From assembly GCF_001039355.2 (NCBI RefSeq), contig NW_019775447.1, positions 1,009,093-1,055,396 on the forward strand: DNA of 46,304 nucleotides, read 5' to 3'. The position numbers and the translations under genes were made by a program. The DNA comes from Lingula anatina. Its lineage: Eukaryota; Brachiopoda; Lingulata; Lingulida; Lingulidae. Below, one piece after another: positions 38,801 through 46,304 of this stretch. The notes beneath the pieces were generated by a model, which saw only the letters and a list, made by a program, of their open reading frames with translations, did not search any database and was not told the DNA's origin. How positions within the stretch are numbered: position 1 is the stretch's first letter; every line of letters begins with the position of its first letter.

Positions 38801-41800
38801 TAATACTTACATGGACATGGTTTATGTAGCACAGGTCTCAAACTACTGCGCATGCGCGTAAAGTACTCTGTTTGAAATAAACAAATGGTGAAACTGACAA
38901 AGCATGCCGGTGTTTACCGTCTGGTTGATTTGATTTAATTTGCTTTCTGGTGTTGTTTTGAGAAATCATATTAGAAATATTTTGTTGATTGTATGTTTTA
39001 AAAGGCAAATCCATCGGACTTTCCTGATTAACATTCATTTTGCCGTCATTGTAAGGGGGATTCCCTTCGCATTTATAGTGTTATATGTGGCCCCAAGGGG
39101 ATTTTCCACCCCTCCCCCACTCTTGATTAATAAAATTCTTCATCGGGCAGATTGAAAATTATATTGCAAAATACATTAAAAATCGTAAGAAGGTTAATTG
39201 CAGATAATGCTGTAAGAATATTCTTAATGGGGGGCGAACTCGGTCAATATAAAATTTTTTACTTCGTCTTACGATTTTGGAGCGCCTGTTCTAATTTTTG
39301 AAAGCGAGGCAATGGAACCAAACAATACGATACAATTTGTAATCTGGTAAAAATGGATATTTTTTAATAGAGGTCATAGCCGGGCGTGCATCAAAAGGCG
39401 ACTCGTTTATCATTGTGATATTTAATAATAATTAATATAAAAGATACGATATAATAGATTCTTGTAGACGGCCTATTTATTAGCTTTATTGATTTTTTAA
39501 GTATTTGGAGATTAAAAACACAAAAGTCGTCTGGGATCATATCGAGGCACCCCGTTTCGTTCGTGTGCTGGTTTATGTGGTTCAGAACACTTGGAAATGT
39601 AGATAACATACAGTTAGACATGTCTGGATTAATATGCAAGTTCATGAACTCCCCAATACAAAGTACTTGATCTAAGAGTGAATCACGGCTACTCTGACAT
39701 TTTACTTGGTCAGGAGCATGTAGAATTCTAGACAGCAAATGGAGTCACAAATACATTTAACATCTTTAACTGGACACATTTGATATATATATTGATTAAC
39801 CTGAAGATACTGCCCTACATATTAATGATAAAATGAATTACAGCTCATGGAAATAACTGCTACATGAGTTTAGTAACTCACCATTCTTTGATTGTAACTT
39901 CTCGTATACCTTCTCCAATGTCTGATAAGTTGAACTGGACAACTTCTCCTAGAGCAGCTTCAACAGATTGACAAGAACAATTAATAGACATTTAAATTAA
40001 AACATTATGTCTATATAATAAAAAATCCTTCTTCATGTGGAATAAAGCAATCATTTGGCCACAATCAGCTACTGCATGAGCCTTAGACTGTTACAGTTAT
40101 AACTCAAATTAAATTTCTGTAAAATAATTCAAATTTCTTAATACGAATGACTTCCTTTTAAGTTATCACTAAGTATCTCTCCCAAGAACCCATGATGCCA
40201 GCAGAATTATAAAATATTGTACACATCACTGAGACTAACATTTTCAAAGAACTTATTATTATTACTATCTAACAATACCACCTGGTGTAGAATGTATACT
40301 CCTTGTAGAAGTAAATGTTAAAAATCGTTTATCCCAACCCCTATACCAACTGTTGGGAGTTCTAAAGGTTCTTCTGAACTGTATACACTGGCGTCTTATG
40401 TGGAGTGTTTTAAACTGAAAAAGTAAGTGGAAAGTATTTTATGGGCGGCGGTTTATACAAAAATGCAAAACACGATTAGTCGTCATCGTTATTAGATCAG
40501 TCGAAATGAAAACACGATTTGTCGTCGTCGTTATCAGATCAGAAGGCAAAATACGACTAGTAGTCGTCAAAACGCAACTAGTCATCAAAACGCAACTAGT
40601 CATCAAAACGCAACTAGTCATCATCAAAACGCAACTTGTCATCATCAAAACGCAACTAGTCATCATCAAAACGCAACTTGTCATCAAAACGCGATTTGAC
40701 GCCAGATGGCGCCCATTGTACGAAAATCTAGGCCAAGTCACATGATCCACAGTGATCAAAATGGCGGACGTTATTGAAGCAGCATTATCATATTCCTCGC
40801 TCGAACTCGAGAATTATCTCTACGCGTACAATCTAATAATGATATTATATATATAATAATATCTGGAACTTGTGAAATGAGTACAACAATAAAGCAGTGC
40901 TTCACAAGTGTGTGTTTTTGTTTTTTTTTAATTTATAACATGTCCAAATTATTTAATAAATTATTTAATTATTTATTATTTCGAGAATTATCTCTACGCG
41001 TACAATCTAATAATGATATTATATATATAATAATATCTCGAACTCGAGATAATTCTCGAGTTCGAGCGAGGAATATGATAATGCTGCTTCAATAACGTCC
41101 GCCATTTTGATCACTGTGGATCATGTGACTTGGCCTAGATTTTCGTACAATGGGCGCCATCTGGCGTCAAATCGCGTTTTGATGACAAGTTGCGTTTTGA
41201 TGATGACAAGTTGCGTTTTGATGATGACTAGTTGCGTTTTGATGATGACAAGTTGCGTTTTGATGATGACTAGTTGCGTTTTGATGACTAGTTGCGTTTT
41301 GATGACTAGTTGCGTTTTGACGACTACTAGTCGTATTTTGCCTTCTGATCTGATAACGATGACGACTAATCGTGTTTTGCATTTTTGTATAAACCGCCGC
41401 CCATAGTATTTATCATGGAATAAAACAATGCCATAAATGTAGTACTAATTGTCCACTGACACCATTACATGAAACTGTATAACATCAATACACTGCTCAT
41501 TGGAGTTATAAAAGGAGAGAGAGATTTTTGCATGAAGAAGTCTGTTTATCAAGAGTGCGTGTATGAATTTACAACAGCGTAACTGGTAAATGAACAGATG
41601 GATATTACTTGGGTACCTCACTCAGCTCTGTTGATGGGGGAAACTTGCGAATTGCATGAGGAGATGAGAGATAAGATAAAAGAAGTTGAGAGCACCCACA
41701 CGGCGGCTGGTGCGGAAAATGGTCTTCTTTAACATTTTTTGAAGCCTTTCTTTTTATGCGTTTGCATGTAGGAGTGCTAATGCATGAATTTCGTGCTACC

Positions 41801-42010
41801 CTGGACCCTGCAATATTTAACATTTGTCAATCTGCCCTCTTTGACCTCACCTCTTTTAGCTCTGTATTAGTTTTATGATACCACCCTATTTAAACAAAAA
41901 TAATAATATTGCGTTTTCTGCACATACTTTCGACAGAATATTTCACTCACCAAGCCAAAGTTGCTTCTTAAACTAAGTCCTCGAAGCAAACTCTGTCCAC
42001 GAGCTGCCAT
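35847..42010 (-). CDS. DBT: Branched-chain alpha-keto acid dehydrogenase E2, dihydrolipoamide transacylase
   Basis: Mitochondrial core subunit that transfers branched acyl groups from lipoate to CoA. Eleven minus-strand exons: 42010-41951, 40414-40282, 39957-39882, 38727-38543, 38195-38068, 37780-37687, 37481-37162, 36906-36828, 36648-36457, 36243-36172 and 36014-35847, giving about 501 residues (human 482). Exon 1 is a presequence ([16 protein letters not shown]). The lipoyl domain has [10 protein letters not shown] with lipoyl Lys111. The peripheral subunit-binding domain ([16 protein letters not shown] to GRILKEDIL) and a Pro-rich linker follow. The acyltransferase domain has [28 protein letters not shown] and catalytic SADHRVVDG (His471, Asp475). 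Exon 8 is 79 nt where phase requires 78 (extra base in TTTT, 36842-36845). Intron 10 starts GC. Head-to-head with RTCA. High confidence. Confidence 0.96.
38316..38540. repeat. 135-bp imperfect tandem duplication in DBT intron 4
   Basis: TGAGATCACTAGAGAGAGTT starts both copies, at 38316 and 38451. Both continue through ATCACAAGACAGTA and CTATAAGAAAA to a CA-rich stretch. Copy 1 carries a (GACA)n insertion. Copy 2 abuts the donor side of exon 4 (38543). Confidence 0.85.
40565..40692 (+). repeat. Tandem array of AAAACGCAACTAGTCATC-type units, left arm
   Basis: About seven units alternating 15 bp (AAACGCAACTAGTCATC shortened) and 18 bp (with an additional ATC). Most units carry ACTAGT and some ACTTGT. 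Mirrored in the right arm with a different copy number, so the arrays have evolved after duplication. Confidence 0.88.
41168..41326 (-). repeat. Tandem array, right arm (inverse of the left array)
   Basis: Units read GATGACTAGTTGCGTTTT or GATGATGACAAGTTGCGTTTT on the plus strand. The unit number is higher than in the left arm. Confidence 0.88.
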
Positions 42011-42367
42011 CGTTTCACTGTTTATTTATAGATGGCGTTATTCAAGATGAAGAAGCTTAATACAACGGAAAAATGTCCAAACTTAGAAAGTTTGTGAATT
42101 CTGTTGGCACATTAAAAACGACGTTCTTCTATTTTGACAAATTACAATAGAACTGTATATTTAAAACACTATGAAGCTGTAAAAAGTGTGAGGTTTTCAT
42201 TTTTTTCCAGTCTTGTCTTGCAGAGGCGTGTCCCCTTTCTTTCATTTTCGATTCCAAAGTCAAGGCCATTTATGTTGCGACTGCTTGTGAAAGTGAGTAG
42301 AGCGACTGGCAGATTCACCGAGCACCCAGAAAAATTTATTTCGGTGTCACGTTTTGCTTCAGATAGA
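42011..42367. promoter_or_regulatory. Candidate bidirectional promoter, DBT/RTCA
   Basis: About 357 bases separate the DBT start codon (42010, minus) and the preferred RTCA start (42368, plus). No repeat lies in the gap. Part of it (from 42272) is an open in-frame extension of RTCA, so it overlaps the RTCA leader or an alternative N-terminus. Shared promoter is inferred from spacing. Confidence 0.55.
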
Positions 42368-42422
42368 ATGTCGACCGACAAGATGATTGATATCGACGGA
42401 GGGATTCTAGAAGGGGTAACGT

Positions 42423-42493
<71 letters not shown>

Positions 42494-45133
42494 TTTGGAT
42501 TGTTCAAGTATCCCGGTAAATTATAAATATGACTGCATCTATAATTATTTTTCACCGACAAACATTAGTAATTATGTTTCATTGGCAAGTTGTAAATGTA
42601 TGTACATGTATGTAAATTATTTCTCATATTTGGTTTATGATATACAGGGTGGTCAAATACTGCGCAATGCAGCTGCACTCAGTTGCCTTCTAGGAAAACC
42701 GATCCATGTGAACAATATACGAGCAGGGAGAGACAGGCCTGGATTAAGGTGATATGCATAATTCTGACATCTCACTAAGCCAAATCTTGTTGTTCAAATT
42801 TACATATTCACCTAAATTGTTAAGATATGTTAGAACAAAGAGGCAAATTTACCAAACTGTATTTTTAAGACCTTCAATACTCAATGTAATTCAGGCCACA
42901 GCATCTGACAGGTCTTGAACTTGTACAGGAGCTCTGTGAAGGAAAACTACAAGGAGGACAAGTCTCATCAACAGATATCACATTCTTCCCAGGGAAAGTG
43001 AAGTCAGGGACACATGTGGCTGATACCAAAACAGCAGGGTAAGGATGTCACAGGCACACAGTGGTGCATTTGTAAAATGTTTTACAATTATTTAATTATT
43101 TTATTAAATAAAAATTGATATGCCAACATGATATATCAAGTTTCTCAGTGTAGTTCACTTTGTGAAGACTTGATCTCAACAGCAAATTTAGGCAAAGGTT
43201 GATTTAGGTAACATAACCAAGCAGATTTAGAATGATCTTATTGAGGCTTCTTTTTTTCTGAAAATACATTTCATATTGAATATGAAATAAATGATATATA
43301 TCTAATCATTTGTGTTATTTGTTATATCAGTTAGTTATTATTATGACTTTTCATGTGCAGGAGTATATGCCTTCTGATCCAAGTGTCTTTGCCCTGCCAG
43401 CTGTTTGCTAGTGGACCTACAGAGATGATTCTTAAAGGAGGAACAAATGCTAGTTTTGCTCCACAGCTAGACTACACAATTATGGTAAGGGAATGATGAA
43501 TTGGAATAAATGTAAGAAGTTTTCACTTAAGATCACTCATTTTCTTTTGTTAGAAACAAACTATTTAATCTTGTAGTTGGAAAGGAATCCAGGTCCATCT
43601 CTCTTGGCTGTCAAAACTGAAAGTTTTCCATGTTAAATATAAAAGTCAGATTTCCCATTTGCAATAATTAAAGTGTATATAATTGTAAAAAGATTGACAG
43701 TTTCCTCAAAGATCCAAAGGGATTTTAGAGCCTTAAATCTGCATGTGTATGAGGATTCTGCAATTACTATGAGAGTGAAGAATCCATTTATTAAGAGACG
43801 CTGTTTAATAATGAGTAACTGTTCTAACCAGCATTATTGTGTTACAGTTTGTTACTGTACATGGTTATTTTATTTTCCTCTTGAAAGTTTTTTTCTTCAG
43901 GTATTCAAACCAATAGCTGAAAGATTTGGAGTTAATTTCAGTTGTGATATTATAAAAAGGTTAGTTTCTTTCTGAATATTAGATATTTTTCATAAACAAT
44001 GAGAAAAGTAATGTTATATTATCCAATAATATTAGTAAAATAGGGTTGTTTAATCAATTTTCACTCTGATCTTTGAGGTGGTTGAAGTATTGCCTCATTC
44101 TTAGCCCCTTTAGTTGGAGAACTTGTAGCATACATTGCTATACCAGTAAGATCTATTATATAGGGTGTAAATTTAAGATTGAAATATTGGTAAATATAAA
44201 GTAAACATGTCTGGGTGGGATTTCTTTCTATAGGATGTGTCTTTTTGAAGAAAAGTTTGTGATTTCAATTGTAAATATGCATAAAACACCTAGGGGCTAT
44301 TATCCCAAAGGCGGTGGTGAGGTCCATGTGAGGACTGAGCCAGTCAGATGTCTTCATGCAGTTGAGATGACAGACAGAGGTCATGTAATCAAAGTGACAG
44401 GAATTGCATTTGTTGCTGGAGTATTACCAATCAAGGTAAGTGGGGCAGGCCAGTAGCCAGGGGAGTCAGGGGGTTCGAAAGAACCCCCCCCCCCCCCCTT
44501 TTGCTAGGAAAAGGTCCCCTCTTGGTTAAAGATTTTATCTAGGTACATAAAGGTTTCATGGTAAAAGGTCCACTTTTTCAGAAAAAGAACCCCCTTTTGA
44601 AATTGCCGGCTACAGGCCTGTAGGGTGACCTTTATTACTGAGGTAGGTGCCGTCAGTAAGTTGAACAAATCAACTTACATGTAGGGAATACCAGGAAATC
44701 TATCAGGAAAGTTGATGAAGGGGTTGTCAGTATTTTTTAAAGTTTCTCAGAGAGTCTTCTTTGCACTAATCAACATCCTTTTATGTAAAGTTTACATTTT
44801 GATTTAACCGTGGAAGTATATCTTTACTTCTGTGATTTAACATACAAAATACATAGGTGAATTTCATTCAGATGATTTAAATTGCAAAAATATGTGTTAA
44901 TCAATGATTTAGAAGCCATATCCTTTTTTTGTTTGAAAGTTAAATAAAATATAATGATTAAGTTTAAAATAGATAAAGCTACACTAATAATTGGCAATGT
45001 ATATTCAGGTTGCTAAAACCATGGCCAGTGTAGCCAGGAAGATGATAGAGGGAAGGTTAGGACAGATACCTATACAGATTGAGGTGGTGAAGGAACCACA
45101 GGATCATGCAGTGGGAACAGGAACTGGAGTCAT
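42368..45133 (+). CDS. RTCA: RNA 3'-terminal phosphate cyclase (5' seven exons; continues off the right edge)
   Basis: Converts RNA 3'-phosphate to a 2',3'-cyclic phosphate using ATP; nuclear in animals. Exons: 42368-42415, 42648-42748, 42895-43038, 43361-43484, 43901-43959, 44294-44435 and 45009-45133, all GT-AG with continuous phase. They give 247 residues plus two bases of the next codon, against about 366 in human RTCA. Motifs: [112 protein letters not shown]. The catalytic-His C-terminal part is beyond 46304. ATG 42368 matches the usual family start. An upstream in-frame ATG (42272) would add a basic stretch MLRLLVKVSRATGRF. High confidence. Confidence 0.95.
42425..42491. repeat. Compound (CT)n(CA)n microsatellite
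   Basis: CT run joined to CA run, starting 10 bases after the RTCA exon 1 donor. It generates repeated Ser-Leu and Thr-His artefactual frames. Confidence 0.95.
44446..44620. mobile_element. Small MITE in RTCA intron 6
   Basis: The ends CAGGCCAGTAGCC (44446-44458) and GGCTACAGGCCTG (44608-44620) are imperfect inverted repeats. The interior is about 150 bp with a poly-C run (44485-44499), paired blocks GGGGGTTCGAAAGAACCCCC and AAAAGGTCCCC / AAAAGGTCCACTTTTT. It begins 10 bases after the exon 6 donor. CAGG ends suggest a hAT-like element, but the target duplication is unclear. Confidence 0.65.
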
Positions 45134-45299
45134 GTATGAGAGACATAGACAAAAGGGTTTTTTTTGATAAATTTTTCTTGCAAGTTCCATTTTTGATTTA
45201 ACTCAACATTTTTTTTTCACTGAAGAAAGCTAGAAAGTTGATAACTACAATGAAATATTAGGAACTTATTAAATTTTAAAGTGTTTCTGTAAAGAAGGT

Positions 45300-46120
45300 A
45301 GTAATTGTACCACCAGCGTTAGCGCTGGCGGTACACATGGTTTTAGTCCCGTCCGGATCGTTCCGCCGGCTCCGCCGGATGGCTACCGTTACCGCTTCTC
45401 CTCCTAGACGGTAAGGGCCTCCCTACCCATCTCTTCGATTTAGGTCACCTATAATCTCAACTCGTTCCACGTAAAATTTGGGCTTTGTCGGTATTGGGGT
45501 CTAGGTGTGGCACTCATTGCAATGCACCCTTGTCTAAAAATGGCAAAATTAAATGCTAATTATCTACCCACGGGAGGAATTATGGGAAAAATTTCTACAG
45601 ACGGCTTTCCAAAAGTCATATGTGTAGATTTCAAATATGCCCTTGGATTTGACCTTTGACCTTTATTTCAAGGTCAAATGGGCCAAAATTTTCAAAAAAA
45701 TGAAATTTTTTACGAAAAAAAAATTATTTGCCCTGTTATTCAGACACCACACAGACTTAACCAATAATATTATTGGAAAGTGTTACCCTTCAGCTCATCT
45801 TTCATCTCCGTGAATTTGGGGTCAATTGGTGCATTTTCACGGGAGTAGCGGCCATAAGATACCGAAACTGAAAACTGTCTCTAATTCGGGAACCGTTAAT
45901 GCCAGAGACCCATTCTTTTTTGCATTTTGTAGAGCATGTAAAGCCCAACACTGGCAGTGGTCTCCGTTTTTATGTACAGACACAGAAGTGACGACAGACA
46001 GACGCAGGTGATGGCAATATGTACAGACACAGAAGTGTCTGTACATATTGCCATCACCTGCGTCTGTCGTCGCCGATGCCATCGCCGATGCCGATGCCGG
46101 CGCCGTGCACTTTCCTTGTT
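45300..46120. repeat. GC-richer hairpin-containing insert in RTCA intron 7
   Basis: Base composition rises sharply from about 45305. It contains the palindrome GTACCACCAGCGTTAGCGCT with GGCGGTAC (45309-45335), a CCGCCGGCTCCGCCGGAT block and the long hairpin at 45997-46068. No coding motif is visible in either strand; probably part of a repeat family. Confidence 0.6.
45997..46068. repeat. Near-perfect hairpin, 34-bp arms, 4-base loop
   Basis: The left arm 45997-46030 (starts GACAGACGCAGGTGATGGCA) is exactly reversed in 46035-46068, with the loop AGAA. A partial copy of TATGTACAGACACAGAAGTG also occurs at 45971-45990, just outside the arm. Confidence 0.93.
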
Positions 46121-46304
46121 AACACGATAAGTGGAGGGCAGTTTTACTTTTTGGCTTTATATTTACAGAGCTGATGAATATTCATAAAACACAGGTCAAG
46201 TTCGAAAATCAGCATGATCGGGCCATTATTGTAGAAGTTATGCTGTTTTTTCACTTTTCAGCATATATGCAACCCTGTTAACACATTTTAAGGAAAACCG
46301 ATAG

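Larger units (their letters stand above)
40433..41412. mobile_element. Foldback element with about 370-bp inverted arms
   Basis: The left arm 40441-40820 (ATGGGCGGCGGTTTATACAA at its outer end) is the inverse of the right arm 41046-41404 (ending CCGCCGCCCAT). Flanks AGTATTTT (40433-40440) and AGTATTTA (41405-41412) look like an 8-bp target duplication with one mismatch. Each arm contains a 15-18 bp tandem array (next entries), a promoter-like CAAAATGGCGGACG site, and palindromic CTCGAACTCGAG. The centre holds a direct repeat of GAATTATCTCTACGCGTACA (about 40811 and 40985). It sits in DBT intron 1, only 26 bp upstream of the exon 2 acceptor on the minus strand. No transposase. Confidence 0.88.

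Noticed and set aside
40506-40759. Repetitive open frames in the foldback arms (repeated KTQLVI and MTSCVL peptides)
   Set aside because: They are translations of the 15-18 bp tandem array in both orientations, not a repeat protein gene.
40565-41326. CRISPR-like spaced repeats
   Set aside because: Units are contiguous without unique spacers, mirrored as inverted arms, and the genome is eukaryotic.
42134-42271. RTCA start at the first ATG of the long open frame
   Set aside because: It would overlap most of the putative shared promoter, and the family starts near 42368; only the 42272 ATG was kept as a possible alternative.
45134-46304. Further RTCA exon between 45134 and the window end
   Set aside because: No segment continues the conserved family sequence after GTGTGV; the next exon must lie beyond the edge.

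Overview
This is a eukaryotic, AT-rich nuclear DNA window from an invertebrate animal. The repeat content and the compact intron-rich genes look to me most like a mollusc, perhaps a bivalve. That placement is an inference, and a non-chordate deuterostome is not excluded. Genes are split into short exons with GT-AG introns, plus three apparent GC-AG introns. All gene models were built by hand from splice signals, reading phase and recalled family sequences.

Layout from left to right: (1) 133-1502, minus strand, the first two coding exons of a divergent SIX-domain gene resembling the anomalous homeobox (ANHX) type, running off the left edge. (2) 3810-9556, plus, a complete 12-exon NADP+-dependent isocitrate dehydrogenase of the cytosolic IDH1 type. 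(3) 9557-13599, an intergenic tract with a decayed tandem duplication, a palindrome-ended MITE and a 1.6 kb TTAA-flanked element carrying three tandem units of about 210 bp. (4) 13600-19455, minus, a complete 15-exon Myt1 kinase (PKMYT1), head-to-head with (5) 19722-23064, plus, an 8-exon hydroxypyruvate isomerase-like gene (HYI) with a putative mitochondrial presequence. (6) 23603-27875, a decayed Ty3/Gypsy-type LTR retroelement on the minus strand lacking most of RNase H and all integrase. (7) 27876-30598, non-coding. (8) 30599-32955, plus, a five-exon EGF-CFC (Cripto/Cryptic/one-eyed-pinhead type) GPI-anchored co-receptor. (9) 33373-35755, two near-identical copies of about 1.04 kb separated by unique sequence and a single N, probably an assembly join. 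(10) 35847-42010, minus, an 11-exon branched-chain alpha-keto acid dehydrogenase E2 (DBT) with an apparent one-base insertion in exon 8 and a large foldback element in intron 1. (11) 42368 to the right edge, plus, the first seven exons of RNA 3'-terminal phosphate cyclase (RTCA), head-to-head with DBT as in human.

The genes are mostly metabolic and cell-cycle housekeeping and form no single pathway. IDH1 makes cytosolic NADPH, DBT is a mitochondrial branched-chain amino acid enzyme, HYI is a small isomerase, Myt1 inhibits CDK1 and RTCA acts on RNA ends. Two close head-to-head pairs (PKMYT1/HYI and DBT/RTCA) probably use bidirectional promoters. The most interesting items are the EGF-CFC gene outside vertebrates with all 12 cysteines and the type I receptor contact residues kept, the DBT-RTCA microsynteny, the TTAA-flanked and foldback non-autonomous elements, and three GC-AG introns.
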